A stretch of DNA of 64,000 bases, taken from assembly GCF_017654315.1 (NCBI RefSeq), contig NZ_CP072203.1, forward strand, positions 4,526,001-4,590,000, written 5' to 3'. The DNA is from Gordonia polyisoprenivorans (GTDB lineage Bacteria; Actinomycetota; Actinomycetes; Mycobacteriales; Mycobacteriaceae). The notes under the pieces were generated by a model. The model ran no database searches. It was given only the letters and a program-made list of their open reading frames with translations, and was not told the DNA's origin. This document shows positions 1-9,544 of this stretch, piece after piece. A program made the translations under genes and the position numbers. Each line of letters begins with the position of its first letter. The first letter of the stretch is position 1.

Positions 1-48
1 GCCCATCGGGTCGTGTTCGACATCGTCTCACCGTACGGCGCGTGGTGA
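1..48 (+). CDS. 3' end of an upstream gene (partial)
   Basis: Frame 1 is open from the window edge to a TGA at 46-48 and encodes 15 residues ending in SPYGAW. Nearly all codons end in G or C, as in the real genes nearby, and a perfect hairpin follows at once. The fragment is too short to assign a family. It could also be a chance open frame. Confidence 0.35.
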   Translation, partial: AHRVVFDIVSPYGAW

Positions 49-58
49 AGTCACGAAA

Positions 59-84
59 GGTCTGGTCACAGGTGCGACCAGACC
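59..84. terminator. perfect 9-bp inverted repeat, terminator or operator
   Basis: GGTCTGGTC at 59-67 pairs exactly with GACCAGACC at 76-84 around an 8-nt loop. There is no T tract, which is usual for actinobacterial terminators. It lies between the partial gene ending at 48 and the start at 152, so it could end the former or be an operator of the latter. Confidence 0.45.
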
Positions 85-151
85 GTAGTCTGGGTACACG
101 CGTGGCCAGAATCGGTCCGGTCGCGCACCACCACGAGCGCAGGGAGAGACG

Positions 152-1246
152 ATGAAGACTCCGTCCGCGATCAAGCTGCCCCGCAGCGGCCTGGGATCCC
201 TGCCACTGCCGACTCTGCCGTTCGCCCTGCCGCACCAGTGGGTCGGCGACTGGCTGACCGGTTTCTTCGACGCGAACATCCGCGCAAAGTTCTTCCGCGG
301 CATGGAGTTCGAGAACCCCGCCGGTGATCCGGGATGGTTCGGTCCGGACAGCGCCACCTGGTATGTCCACTCGCACACGCCCGCCCTCGTCTTCGGGCTG
401 CAGTGCGCCTCGTATCTGGAGCGCCTCGACCCGAGCATCTACTGGATGGGCATGCACCACTCCCGGCTGGTGCAACGCTCCGACGATCCGGCCGCACTGC
501 CCCGGATCGATCCCGAGGGCGCATCCATTCGCTTGGGACACTCGGTTGCCTTCTTCATCGGTACCGCCTACGGCAGCACCGAGACCGCCGAACGACTGGC
601 GCGCACGGTCCGCGCCATGCACCACACGATCAAGGGCACTCGTCCCGACGGTGCCACCTACGACGCCGACGATCCCGAGTGGTTGCGCTGGAATTACGCC
701 ACTGTGGTGTGGGGACTGGCGACGGCACACGAGATCTATCATCCGCGGCCGCTGCGCGGTGCCGACCTCGATCGCTATTACGGCGAGTTCGTCCGGGTCG
801 GTCATGCGCTCGGGGGCACCGACCTCCCGACCACCAAGGCCGAGACCCTCGAATGCCTGCGGTCGTATCTGCCGCGTCTGGCGGTGACCTATGGGGCGGC
901 GATGGCGACCGGCACCAATGTGCCCAATCCCGCTGCGGCTGCGGTCGACTGGGCAATCCGCGACACCCTGCCCCGGTGGGCCGGACAACTCGTCATGTAT
1001 TCCCCGCCTCATCCCGTCGACCGCCGCGCCCGGCGTAGCGCCGTGTGGTCACTGCTCAACGCCGCGCATGCCGGCATCGGCGAGCTTCCGGAGTTCACCG
1101 CGGCCCGCCGCCGGGTGGCCGGTGGGACGAGCGCCGCCCACACCGAGCCGACACATGTGCCCGGCACCGACCCGGTGCTGGGTCGGGCCGAGATCGAGGC
1201 GGAGTTCGCTCAGGCCCGGGCGAGTTTCTCGACCCTCGCCAGATGA
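152..1246 (+). CDS. MpaB-like oxygenase (DUF2236 family)
   Basis: This 364-residue protein belongs to the oxygenase MpaB/DUF2236 family, which includes the fungal MpaB oxygenase and is related to latex-clearing protein Lcp, a haem b dioxygenase. Family features visible are the His-rich stretch near residue 70 (YVHSHTPALVFGL), the GMHHSRLVQR segment near residue 105 and the helix WNYATVVWGLATAHEIY near residue 175. I see no signal peptide, so it is probably cytoplasmic. The ATG is preceded by a GGGAGAG ribosome site. Its 3' end overlaps the convergent acyl-CoA dehydrogenase gene by 37 bp. The family is well supported; the substrate is unknown. Confidence 0.85.
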   Translation: MKTPSAIKLPRSGLGSLPLPTLPFALPHQWVGDWLTGFFDANIRAKFFRGMEFENPAGDPGWFGPDSATWYVHSHTPALVFGLQCASYLERLDPSIYWMGMHHSRLVQRSDDPAALPRIDPEGASIRLGHSVAFFIGTAYGSTETAERLARTVRAMHHTIKGTRPDGATYDADDPEWLRWNYATVVWGLATAHEIYHPRPLRGADLDRYYGEFVRVGHALGGTDLPTTKAETLECLRSYLPRLAVTYGAAMATGTNVPNPAAAAVDWAIRDTLPRWAGQLVMYSPPHPVDRRARRSAVWSLLNAAHAGIGELPEFTAARRRVAGGTSAAHTEPTHVPGTDPVLGRAEIEAEFAQARASFSTLAR

Positions 1247-2355
1247 GCGTCGGCTGAACCGAATTCGTATTCGATGACGGTCAGTCGCCGGAAGTAGTGT
1301 CCGATCGCGAGTTCCTCGGTCATGCCCATCCCGCCGTGCAATTGCACCGAGTTCTGGCCGATGAATCGTGCTGCCCGGCTGATCGTGGCCTTGGCCGCAG
1401 ACACCGCCGCAGCCCGCTCGGCGGGTTCGGCGTCGAGCGACAGGATCGCCAGATACTGTGCGGCAACCGCCTGTTCGAGTTCGATGTACATGTCGACCAT
1501 GCGGTGCGCCAATGCCTGGAAGCCGGCGAGCGGACGCCCGAACTGCTGACGCTGGGTGGTGTAGGCGATGGTGTCGGCGAGTACCTTGCGCATCAGCCCG
1601 ACCGCTTCGGAGACCACCGCGGCGGTGGCGGTGTCCCATGCGCGTTCGAGTAGCGCGAGCCCGTCGGCACCTCGGGCGATCAACGCGTCGCCACCCACCT
1701 GCACGCCGTCGAGGGTGAGGTCGGCGGCACGGCGGTCGTCGACGGTACGGAACTCGTGCTGGGTCAGCCCGGCCGGCGTGGCGTCGCCGAGCGGGATCAG
1801 GAACAGGCCGATGCCGTCGCGGTCGTCGTCGTCGCCGGAGATCCGCGCGGTGAGGATCAGCTGATCGGCGATCGGGGCGGTGGTGACAACGGCCTTGGCG
1901 CCGTGGAGAACCCAGCCGCCGTCGGATTCCTCGGCGCGGGTGGTCACGTGGTGCAGCCGTCCGCCCGAGGTGTCCTCGAGCGCGGCGGTGGCCACGAGGG
2001 TCTCGCCCGCGGTCACCGACCGCGCGACCTCGAGTGCGCCGTCGTGTCCGGTACGCGCGAGCAGACCGGCGCCGAGGACCACCGTGTCGACGAACGGTTC
2101 GACGACGAGGGCGCGGCCGAGCGCCTCGGTGACGACCATCAGCTCTTCGGGGCCGCCGTCGTCACCGCCGACCGTCGAGGGCAGGCAGGCACCGATGACG
2201 CCGAGTTCGTCGGCAAAGGCGCGCCAGATCTGTGGTTGCCATCCGTCGCCGACCTTGGCGACCTTGCGGCTCTCGGTGAGGTCGTAGCGGGAATCGAGAA
2301 AGCGGGTGAGCCCGTCGGAGAGCAGTTGCTGTTCGGCGGTGAGATCGAAATCCAT
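1210..2355 (-). CDS. acyl-CoA dehydrogenase
   Basis: This 381-residue flavoprotein should oxidise an acyl-CoA thioester to the 2,3-enoyl-CoA with FAD. It opens with MDFDLTAEQQLL, typical of the family, and shows the C-terminal helical domain with RQQFGRPLAGFQALAH and the QLHGGMGMTEE segment near the end. I chose the ATG at 2355 because upstream in-frame codons lack family similarity and overlap the neighbouring gene. It lies 20 bp after the second dehydrogenase gene, probably in one operon. Adjacent pairs like this often form mixed complexes in sterol or branched-chain degradation in related genera; that is inference here. Confidence 0.9.
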   Translation of the reverse strand: MDFDLTAEQQLLSDGLTRFLDSRYDLTESRKVAKVGDGWQPQIWRAFADELGVIGACLPSTVGGDDGGPEELMVVTEALGRALVVEPFVDTVVLGAGLLARTGHDGALEVARSVTAGETLVATAALEDTSGGRLHHVTTRAEESDGGWVLHGAKAVVTTAPIADQLILTARISGDDDDRDGIGLFLIPLGDATPAGLTQHEFRTVDDRRAADLTLDGVQVGGDALIARGADGLALLERAWDTATAAVVSEAVGLMRKVLADTIAYTTQRQQFGRPLAGFQALAHRMVDMYIELEQAVAAQYLAILSLDAEPAERAAAVSAAKATISRAARFIGQNSVQLHGGMGMTEELAIGHYFRRLTVIEYEFGSADAHLARVEKLARA

Positions 2356-2375
2356 GGTGGGAGATACCTTTCCGG

Positions 2376-3617
2376 TCAGTACTGGGGCAGGCCCAGGGCG
2401 GCCTTGGCGAGGATGTTGCGCTGGATCTCGTTGCTGCCCGCGTAGATCGAGCCGGCACGGTCGTTGAGGTAGAGCAGCGGCGCCACCGCCTGCCACGCCT
2501 GCCCGCTGACGTATCCGTCGGCCGGCGGCACGAAGTCGGCGATCGGTCCGCCCGGCGCGGCGGCGTGCGGCTGATACGCCCGTCCGCGGGGGCCCGCCGC
2601 CTCCACGCCGAGGGTGGTGATCTGCTGGCTCAGCTCGGTCGAGAGGATCTTGAGCATCGACGAGATCGCGCCCGGGTTGCGTCCGGCGCTCATCTCCGCG
2701 AGCGCGCGATATTCGAGAACCTCGAGAACCTTTGCGCGCGTGCGCAGATCGGCGAGCTTGGCGGCGAACGCCGGCTCGTCGGCCAGCGGCACCCCCGACG
2801 GCCCGGTGACCGTCGACGCATGATCGGTGAGGTTTTCCACCATCACCTGCAATCCCGGCGCGGCCGCGCCGCCGCCGCGCTCGAACACCAGCAGATACTT
2901 CGCGACCGTCCAGCCGTCGTCGATCGCGCCGAGCACGTTCTTCTTCGGCACCCGTACCTCGTCGAAGAACACCTGCGCCTGCACCTGCTCACCCGAGGCC
3001 ATCACCAGCGGCTGCACCTCGATGCCCGGGGAGTTCATGTCGATCAGCAGGAAGGTGATGCCCTCCTGCTTCTTGCCGGTGCGTGAGGTACGGACCAGGC
3101 AGAACATCCAATTGGCCTCGGCGGCATGGGTTGTCCAGATCTTGCTGCCGGTGCACACGAGATCGTCCCCGTCGGAGACCGCTGACATCGACAGCGAGGC
3201 GAGATCACTGCCGGATTCCGGTTCGGAGTAGCCCTGACAGAAGAAGACGTCGCCGGTGAGGATGCCGGGCAGGTAGAACGCTTTCTGCTCGGGGGTACCG
3301 AAGGCGATGATCGCGTGGGCGACCATGCGGATCCCCATGGGCGACAGCGCGGGCGCACCGGCCAGCACCGATTCGCGGCTGAAGATGTAGTGCTGGGTCA
3401 GCGACCAGTCGCAGCCGCCGTGCTCGACCGGCCACGCCGGCGCGGCCCATCCACGCTTGTGCAGGATCGCCTGCCACTCCATCGACGCCTCGTGGTCGGT
3501 GTACACGCTGGTGCGCAGTCGGCCGGCGGCGCGCAGCTCCGGGGTCAGTTCGGCGTCGAGGAACTCACGCACCTCGTCGCGAAAGGCGATGTCGTCATCC
3601 GACCAGGTCATGTCCAT
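2376..3617 (-). CDS. acyl-CoA dehydrogenase
   Basis: A 413-residue acyl-CoA dehydrogenase, first gene of a two-gene operon with the dehydrogenase at 1210-2355. It starts MDMTWSDDDIAFRDEVREFL and has the middle-domain segment FCQGYSEPESGSDLASL that shapes the FAD and substrate pocket, then KIWTTHAAEANWMFCLVRT. The C-terminal GSNEIQRNILAKAALGLPQY is the classic family ending. Reaction: FAD-dependent alpha,beta-dehydrogenation of an acyl-CoA, passing electrons to electron-transfer flavoprotein. The substrate cannot be read from the sequence. Confidence 0.92.
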   Translation of the reverse strand: MDMTWSDDDIAFRDEVREFLDAELTPELRAAGRLRTSVYTDHEASMEWQAILHKRGWAAPAWPVEHGGCDWSLTQHYIFSRESVLAGAPALSPMGIRMVAHAIIAFGTPEQKAFYLPGILTGDVFFCQGYSEPESGSDLASLSMSAVSDGDDLVCTGSKIWTTHAAEANWMFCLVRTSRTGKKQEGITFLLIDMNSPGIEVQPLVMASGEQVQAQVFFDEVRVPKKNVLGAIDDGWTVAKYLLVFERGGGAAAPGLQVMVENLTDHASTVTGPSGVPLADEPAFAAKLADLRTRAKVLEVLEYRALAEMSAGRNPGAISSMLKILSTELSQQITTLGVEAAGPRGRAYQPHAAAPGGPIADFVPPADGYVSGQAWQAVAPLLYLNDRAGSIYAGSNEIQRNILAKAALGLPQY

Positions 3618-3732
3618 CGGTGTGCACCTCTGTCTGTATCAAATATATGATCTGCTTCAATGTACGACACAGGTCACTGTGTTTACACATCGGGGGCTCG
3701 CTGATCGTTGCCCCGTTGCTGTCGGAGCGCGA

Positions 3733-4725
3733 TCACCTGCGCAGCACTTCCGACGGCCGAGCACCGTACCGCCGCCGATAGGCCGCGGCGAAGCGGCTCG
3801 CGCTGCTGAAACCCCAGCGCGCCGCAATGTCGGAGATCGTGCCCGCTCCGCGCTTGATGTCGTTGTGCGCGTATGCCAATCGGATATCACGAAGAGCCAC
3901 CGTGGGCGTCGCACCGACGTATTCGGCGAAGGCCTCCTGCAGACGACGCACGCTGGTCTGTGCGAGCGCTGCCATCTCGGCCAGTGTCCACGGTCGCGCC
4001 GGGTCGGCGTGCAGGGCGTCGAGGACCCTTTTGACGGTGCGCGGTCGCAGTGGATGTGCCGCGTCGACGGGATCGGGCGCGACCGTGAGCAGGAATGCCG
4101 CGGTCACCGCGCCCGCCAATTGCGGGCCCACCAATGGATTGGCGAGCAGGTCGACGGGTTCGCGATGTTGCGCGGACAACGCCGTGACCAGGTCGAGCCA
4201 CGATCGCCCGGCGTCGGTCGCGACGTCGATCTGATCGGGCAGGACGAGGCGTCGGCGCACGGCACCGACGTGGATGCGGTCGGCTTCGCGTTCGAGGTGA
4301 TCGGCATCGAACTTGACGCCGATCACGTCGCAATCAGCGGTCCACCGCGTGATCTGCGACTCCCGGTCGGCGGCGAAGACCGTCGCTCGTCCGGGGGTCG
4401 AGACCACCTCACGCGTTTCGTGTCGGGAGTGCAGCCGTCCTGACATCGGGATGTTGACCTCGTAGGCCCCCGGATAGGCGCAGGTGATCGCGACGTCGGT
4501 ACCCCAAGTCAGTCGACCGATCGTCACGCCGCCGAGTTCGACGGTCCGCAGTGACAGCGCGACGCCTCCGGTGCCGTCGAGGTCGGTGAGTTCGTGCGGG
4601 AAGTACGCATCGGCGACGGCACGGTGCGCGGCGTCCCAGTCCCGGGTCTCCCCGTCCGGTGCCCCGTGCCCGGTTGACGAGTGTCCGGTGGACGTGTGTT
4701 CGGTGGACGTGTGTTCGGTGAACAT
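3733..4725 (-). CDS. gcoR: AraC-family regulator of the gco genes
   Basis: A 330-residue AraC/XylS regulator. An N-terminal AraC-binding-like effector domain (about residues 30-200) is followed by two helix-turn-helix motifs; WTLAEMAALAQTSVRRLQEAF and ISDIAARWGFSSASRFAAAYRRRYG are the DNA-binding helices. It is transcribed divergently from gcoA, so the 215-bp gap probably holds its site. AraC regulators sit beside guaiacol O-demethylase genes in other actinobacteria, which supports the name; the name is by context. The first 20 residues are a curious Thr/Ser/His repeat (TEHTS, TEHTS, TGHSS, TGHGA), so a later start is possible. Confidence 0.75.
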   Translation of the reverse strand: MFTEHTSTEHTSTGHSSTGHGAPDGETRDWDAAHRAVADAYFPHELTDLDGTGGVALSLRTVELGGVTIGRLTWGTDVAITCAYPGAYEVNIPMSGRLHSRHETREVVSTPGRATVFAADRESQITRWTADCDVIGVKFDADHLEREADRIHVGAVRRRLVLPDQIDVATDAGRSWLDLVTALSAQHREPVDLLANPLVGPQLAGAVTAAFLLTVAPDPVDAAHPLRPRTVKRVLDALHADPARPWTLAEMAALAQTSVRRLQEAFAEYVGATPTVALRDIRLAYAHNDIKRGAGTISDIAARWGFSSASRFAAAYRRRYGARPSEVLRR

Positions 4726-4940
4726 TCGGGTGGCGGTTCTTTCGTCGGCCAGGCCGGCGGGCTGCGCCGGCCTGAGGTCTTGTCTACCTCACATCGACCG
4801 GCTGATGCGATATCGATCACAACTCCATCGCGCATTCGGTGCCTCCCCCGCGCAATCGGTGTCGAGACCGGTCCCGATCGGCCCTACCGTCTCCGGCCAG
4901 AGCAGTCCCGATCGCCTGCCACCGACCAGAGGAGTACGCC
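4726..4940. promoter_or_regulatory. divergent gcoR-gcoA promoter region
   Basis: This is a 215-bp gap between opposed genes. A GAGGAG ribosome site at about 4929-4934 precedes the gcoA ATG. The palindromic CGATATCG lies around 4808. An AraC-type activator should bind here when aromatic substrate is present; the exact site is not evident. Confidence 0.5.
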
Positions 4941-6185
4941 ATGACGATCACCGAGACACCCACCCCGTCCGACCCCACTCCGGCACCGAGCTGGATCGAC
5001 GAGATCACCATGACCGAGCTCGAGCGCAACCCGTACCCGGTGTACGAGCGGCTACGTGCCGAGCGCCCGTTGGCCTACATCCCCGTCCTCGGCTCGTACG
5101 TCGCCACCACGACCGACATCTGCCGGGAGATCGCCACCAGCGAGCACTTCGAGGCGATCATCACCAAGGCCGGCGGGCGGACCTTCGGGCACCCCGCGGT
5201 CATTGGCGTTAACGGGGACATCCACGACGACCTGCGGTCGATGGTCGACCCGGCGCTGCAGCCGCAAGAGGTCGATCGGTGGATCGATGATCTGGTCCGG
5301 CCGATCGCACGCCGGTTCCTCGAGACGTTCGAGGACGACGGCCACGCCGAACTCGTCGCGCAATACTGCGAACCGGTCAGTGTGCGGGCGCTCGGCGACC
5401 TCCTCGGACTGCGCGAGGTCGGCTCGGACACACTGCGCGAGTGGTTCCACAAGCTGTCCCGGTCATTCACCAATGCCGGCGTCGACGAGAACGGCGAGTT
5501 CACCAATCCCGAAGGTTTCGACGAGGGTGATGAGGCCAAGGCCGAGATCCGCGCGATCGTCGACCCGATGATCGACCGCTGGATCACCCACCCCGACGAC
5601 AGCGCCATCTCCCACTGGCTGCACGACGGCATGCCCGACGGGCAGACCCGCGACCGCGACTACATCTACCCGACCCTGTTCGTCTACCTGCTCGGCGCCA
5701 TGCAGGAGCCCGGTCACGCGATGGCTTCCACGCTGGTCGGATTGTTCACCCGACTGGATCAGATGGAGCAGGTCGTCGACGAACCCGGACTGATCCCCCG
5801 GGCCATCTCCGAGGGGATGCGCTGGACCTCGCCGATCTGGTCGGCCACCGCGCGCATCAGCACCGCCGACGTCGAGGTCGCCGGGGTGGCGCTGCCCGCG
5901 GGCACCGTCGTGCTCATGTCCTACGGCTCGGCCAACCACGACACGGCTGTGTACACCGCGCCCTCGGAGTACGACATCACCCGTCCACCGTTGCCGCACT
6001 TGGCTTTCGGGGCCGGAAATCACGCGTGCGCGGGGATCTATTTCGCCAATCAGGTGTGCCGGATAGGGCTGGAGGAACTCTTCGAATCGATTCCGAATCT
6101 GGAGCGCGACACCGATTCCGACGTCGAGTTCTGGGGTTGGGGGTTCCGCGGACCGACCTCGCTGCACGTCACGTGGGAGGCGTGA
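4941..6185 (+). CDS. gcoA: cytochrome P450, guaiacol O-demethylase component (CYP255-like)
   Basis: A 414-residue P450. The haem-binding loop is [12 protein letters not shown] with Cys363 as axial ligand. The I helix lacks the usual AGxDT and instead reads [13 protein letters not shown] (about residues 249-261), and the protein ends [19 protein letters not shown]. As I recall the family, these are hallmarks of GcoA/CYP255A, which removes the methyl group of guaiacol and related aryl ethers to give catechol and formaldehyde. The reductase partner gcoB starts 5 bp downstream, as in known gcoAB pairs. The ATG at 4941 follows a GAGGAG site. Exact substrate range is unknown. Confidence 0.92.
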   Translation: MTITETPTPSDPTPAPSWIDEITMTELERNPYPVYERLRAERPLAYIPVLGSYVATTTDICREIATSEHFEAIITKAGGRTFGHPAVIGVNGDIHDDLRSMVDPALQPQEVDRWIDDLVRPIARRFLETFEDDGHAELVAQYCEPVSVRALGDLLGLREVGSDTLREWFHKLSRSFTNAGVDENGEFTNPEGFDEGDEAKAEIRAIVDPMIDRWITHPDDSAISHWLHDGMPDGQTRDRDYIYPTLFVYLLGAMQEPGHAMASTLVGLFTRLDQMEQVVDEPGLIPRAISEGMRWTSPIWSATARISTADVEVAGVALPAGTVVLMSYGSANHDTAVYTAPSEYDITRPPLPHLAFGAGNHACAGIYFANQVCRIGLEELFESIPNLERDTDSDVEFWGWGFRGPTSLHVTWEA

Positions 6186-6190
6186 GGGCG

Positions 6191-7255
6191 ATGGCTGCTT
6201 CCGATACGACCGGCTCGCAGGCCCATCGCATCGACGTCGTGGGCGCCGCGTCGGCGAGCGTGATCTGCGCAGAAGACCAGCCGCTGCTCGACGCCTTCCT
6301 GCGCAACGGCGTGTATCTGCCCAATTCCTGTAATCAGGGGACGTGCGGAACGTGCAAGGTGCGCTTGTGTTCGGGCACCGTCGACGCCCCCGAGATCCCG
6401 GAGACGGTGCTCGGCGCCGACGATCAGGCGCGTGGATTCGTCCTGGCGTGTCAGTCGCGTCCGCGCTCGGACACCACGATCGAGGTGGACGCCGGTGAGC
6501 AGACCGGCCCTCGGCACCGACTCCGCGATGTGGTCGGGACCGTCCACGGCATCGAGACCGTGGCTCACGACACGGTGACCGTGCTCGTGGATATCGATGA
6601 GCCACTGGACTTCTCGGCCGGCCAGTACATGGAGATCGTGGTTCCGGGCACCGGCGAGTGGCGTCAGTACTCGATGGCCAATCCCCCGGCGTCGGCGAGC
6701 AGGCTGGAGTTCCAGATCCGCCGGGTGCCCGGCGGTATGGCGACCGACGGGTGGATCTTCGGCGGTCTCGATGTCGGCCACGAACTCGAGATGCGCGGTC
6801 CGTGGGGTGACTTCGCCTACGCGCCCGAGGCCGACGAGCCCGAGGCACCGATGCTGTTGCTCGCGGGCGGCACCGGTCTGGCACCACTGACATCGATTGC
6901 GGTGCAGGCTCTCACCGACGATCCCAACCGCGAGATCCATCTGTACCACGGGGTCCGCCACGAGTCCGACCTCTACCATCAGCAGTTCTGGCAAGAGCTG
7001 GCCGAGCGCCACCGCGGGCTCACCTACGTCCCGTGTCTGAGTCGGTCGGCGTGGGACGGGCGTACCGGCTACGTGGGTGACGCGGTGCTCGACGACTTCG
7101 CATCGCTGCGCGGGTACGTCGCCTACCTGTGTGGGCCGCCGGCGATGGTCGACGCCGGGGTGAAGGCCTGCAAACGCCGGCGCATGCCCGCGCGCAACAT
7201 CCGGCGCGAGAAGTACACACCGAGCGGGATCGTGCCGGCCGGCCTCAGCGCATGA
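6191..7255 (+). CDS. gcoB: three-domain ferredoxin-flavin reductase for the P450
   Basis: A 354-residue NAD(P)H reductase with, in order, a plant-type 2Fe-2S domain (Cys47, Cys52, Cys55 in CNQGTCGTC and Cys87), an FAD domain (RQYSMANPP near residue 160) and an NAD-binding domain (LLLAGGTGLAPLTSI, then CGPPAMVD near the end). This ferredoxin-FAD-NAD order is that of GcoB, which delivers electrons to the P450 without a separate ferredoxin. The gene is 5 bp downstream of gcoA and surely cotranscribed. Benzoate-dioxygenase reductases share the architecture, so the assignment rests on the gcoA partner as well. Confidence 0.9.
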   Translation: MAASDTTGSQAHRIDVVGAASASVICAEDQPLLDAFLRNGVYLPNSCNQGTCGTCKVRLCSGTVDAPEIPETVLGADDQARGFVLACQSRPRSDTTIEVDAGEQTGPRHRLRDVVGTVHGIETVAHDTVTVLVDIDEPLDFSAGQYMEIVVPGTGEWRQYSMANPPASASRLEFQIRRVPGGMATDGWIFGGLDVGHELEMRGPWGDFAYAPEADEPEAPMLLLAGGTGLAPLTSIAVQALTDDPNREIHLYHGVRHESDLYHQQFWQELAERHRGLTYVPCLSRSAWDGRTGYVGDAVLDDFASLRGYVAYLCGPPAMVDAGVKACKRRRMPARNIRREKYTPSGIVPAGLSA

Positions 7256-7283
7256 GACCGGGTGATGGCCTACCCTGATCGTC

Positions 7284-7640
7284 GTGCCCGCCAACCGCAC
7301 CCGTGCCCGCCGCTACGCGAAACGTCGTCGGCGCCGAATGAACGCGGTCACCCATGACCTCACCCCCGAGCAATGGGAGCAGTTGATCTCACTGTGGGGT
7401 GGATGCGCCTACTGCGAGGCTGATGGCGTTGCGCTACAGAAGGATTGCGTTCTCGCCATTTCCCGGGGCGGCCGGTACACCGCCGGTAACGTGGTGCCGA
7501 GTTGCCGGTCGTGCAACGCGGGTAAGTGCAATACCGAGGTCACCTCGTGGATGCGCCGCAAACGTCTCGACGAGAAGCGCTTTCTGCTGCGCTACGCCGA
7601 GATCTGCGCTCTGATCACCACCGACCCCGACTCGAGGTGA
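7284..7640 (+). CDS. small HNH endonuclease domain protein
   Basis: A 118-residue basic protein with a GTG start. It has a Cys4 zinc HNH fold: CAYC near residue 40 and CRSC near residue 76, with VVPSCRSCNAGKCN matching the HNH core. The N-terminus is very Arg-rich (RTRARRYAKRRRRRM), fitting nucleic-acid binding. Small HNH proteins of this type are DNA nickases or nucleases; the role here is unknown. The TGA overlaps the GTG of the lipid kinase gene, so the two are translationally coupled. Confidence 0.75.
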   Translation: MPANRTRARRYAKRRRRRMNAVTHDLTPEQWEQLISLWGGCAYCEADGVALQKDCVLAISRGGRYTAGNVVPSCRSCNAGKCNTEVTSWMRRKRLDEKRFLLRYAEICALITTDPDSR

Positions 7641-8965
7641 CGAGCCAGCGACGGATCAGTGCCGTCGTCGCGTTGCTGGCCGCGGCCGGACTCCTCGTGG
7701 CGATTCTGGTGTTCCTGGTCAACAGCGGTCTGCACTTCGTGCTCGGCGTGGCGGGTCTGGCCGTCGCCGCGCTCGGCGCGTGGTGGGCGATCACCGAACG
7801 CGGGGTACGACGTGGCGTCGGTATCGCCGTCGGGGTACTCGGGGTCGCGGCGCTCGTCAGTGCGCTGGTGCTGGCCGTCGTCGATTCCGGCGCTTTCGTC
7901 GTGCACCTGATCGTCGCCGTCGCGCTCGGGGTGATCGCCGTCGCCTCGGCCCGTCACGCCTTGACGCCGCATCTGCACGAGTTGGATCTGATGCACGCGC
8001 CGTGGCGGCCCCGACATCCGGTTCTGATCTGCAACCCGAAATCCGGTGGCGGCAAGGTCGATCGGTTCGAACTCGTCGAGACAGCACACCGGATCGGTGT
8101 CGAGATCGTCGTCCTGGGGCCCGACGACGATCTCGAACAACTCGCACGTGACGCGGTGGCGCGTGGTGCGGACTGTCTGGGGATGGCCGGCGGGGACGGT
8201 TCGCAAGCGCTCGTCGCCGCCATCGCGATCGAACACGACCTGCCGTTCGTCTGCGTCAGCGCGGGCACCCGCAACCATTTCGCCCTGGATCTCGGGCTCG
8301 ACCGGTCCGACCCACGACGCAACGTCCAGGCCTTCTCCGACGGTGTGATCCGCCGAGTCGATTACGCCACCGTCAACGGACGTCTGTTCGTCAACAACGT
8401 CTCGCTCGGGGTGTACGCGACAATCGTGCAGCAGGACTCCTACCGCGACGACAAGGCTCAAACCACCGCGGCGCTGCTGCCCGAACTCCTCGGCAACACC
8501 GCAGAACCCTTCGACCTGCAATTCACCGCGGCCAACGGCACTGCGGTCGACGGCGCGTTCCTCATCCTGGTATCCAACAACCCGTACTCCGGCGCGCTTC
8601 TCGACGCCGGTGAACGACGACGGATGGATACCGGCCTCCTCGGCGTCGTCGCCGTGTCGCCGCGGACCGGCGCCGAAGCGGCCACACTGGTCGCCCTGTC
8701 GGCCGTCGGCCTGCGCAAGACCAGTCCGCACTGGCACGAGTTCACCACCCCGACCTTCGAGGTCTCCTCGGCTGGCGGTACCGCCTATGCGGGCGTCGAC
8801 GGAGAAGCCCTCGAACTCACCACGCCGCTGCGATTCCGCAGCCACCACAAGGGTTTACGTCTACTCGTGCCCTCCGACAATCCGCTCGCCGAATCCCGCC
8901 GCCGCGCCCGCGACGTCAGTGTCCGGGCGCTCGTGCAGATCGCGGCGGGACGGCCGCCCGGCTGA
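7637..8965 (+). CDS. diacylglycerol/lipid kinase family protein
   Basis: A 442-residue membrane protein. About four hydrophobic segments fill residues 8-115, followed by a diacylglycerol-kinase catalytic domain: LICNPKSGGGK (about residue 135) and the nucleotide-binding GGDGS in CLGMAGGDGSQAL near residue 182. Such enzymes phosphorylate diacylglycerol or another lipid head group with ATP. The GTG start at 7637 overlaps the stop of the HNH gene and immediately precedes the first membrane segment. The 3' end abuts the convergent HIT gene with no gap. The lipid substrate is unknown. Confidence 0.85.
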   Translation: MTSQRRISAVVALLAAAGLLVAILVFLVNSGLHFVLGVAGLAVAALGAWWAITERGVRRGVGIAVGVLGVAALVSALVLAVVDSGAFVVHLIVAVALGVIAVASARHALTPHLHELDLMHAPWRPRHPVLICNPKSGGGKVDRFELVETAHRIGVEIVVLGPDDDLEQLARDAVARGADCLGMAGGDGSQALVAAIAIEHDLPFVCVSAGTRNHFALDLGLDRSDPRRNVQAFSDGVIRRVDYATVNGRLFVNNVSLGVYATIVQQDSYRDDKAQTTAALLPELLGNTAEPFDLQFTAANGTAVDGAFLILVSNNPYSGALLDAGERRRMDTGLLGVVAVSPRTGAEAATLVALSAVGLRKTSPHWHEFTTPTFEVSSAGGTAYAGVDGEALELTTPLRFRSHHKGLRLLVPSDNPLAESRRRARDVSVRALVQIAAGRPPG

Positions 8966-9478
8966 TCATCGCCCGTCGATCGATCGACCGCTGCGATTCC
9001 CCTCGAGGTGATGCAGCCGGTTGATCTCGGCACTGAGGGCGGATTTCAGCTCATCGTGCGCAGCCGACAGGGCGCTGGCGGGTTCATGCCAACGCTCCTG
9101 CGGATAGCGCCACACCGGCATCCCCACCCGATCCGCCGACTCCCAGGTGTAGCGCGGCCAGATGTGTGCGTGCAGGATCGGGTGGGTGTTGCCGAGGATT
9201 TCGATGTTCATCCGCCGAAACCCCGGATCGTTTGCCGCGCACACGGACTCGACGGCGGTGGCGATCAGATCCACGTCCGCCAGGAATCGAAGACGCTCGG
9301 ATCGCGGCAGAGAGGAAAGTCGTTCGACCCCAGGAGACTTCGTCAACGCCAGCGAGTATCCAGGCAGGAACTGTACGTCGCCGATGACCGCGAACGCTGC
9401 ATCGAGTTCAGCAAGCACGGTGGGGTTGCGTCCTTCGATCGCAGATCGCACACGATCGGCGCGCCAGTCGTCGGCCAT
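8966..9478 (-). CDS. HIT-like nucleotide hydrolase
   Basis: A 170-residue protein with a histidine-triad-like segment, ILGNTHPILHAHIWPRY, near residue 93. HIT proteins hydrolyse or transfer nucleotide monophosphates, for example from diadenosine tetraphosphate or AMP-lysine adducts. The triad here is HPILHAH rather than strict HxHxHxx, so this is a divergent branch. It is a single gene, convergent with the lipid kinase, its stop directly adjacent. A repeat cluster lies beyond its start. Confidence 0.7.
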   Translation of the reverse strand: MADDWRADRVRSAIEGRNPTVLAELDAAFAVIGDVQFLPGYSLALTKSPGVERLSSLPRSERLRFLADVDLIATAVESVCAANDPGFRRMNIEILGNTHPILHAHIWPRYTWESADRVGMPVWRYPQERWHEPASALSAAHDELKSALSAEINRLHHLEGNRSGRSIDGR

Positions 9479-9544
9479 ACCCCGACGGTACCCACGTCGG
9501 GCGATCGTTGGTCGTCGTTCGGCGACGACCTACGGCTTGCAGTC

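Noticed and set aside
5463..6893. Minus-strand open frame of 476 codons
   Set aside because: It is antisense to gcoA and gcoB, with composition typical of a shadow frame.
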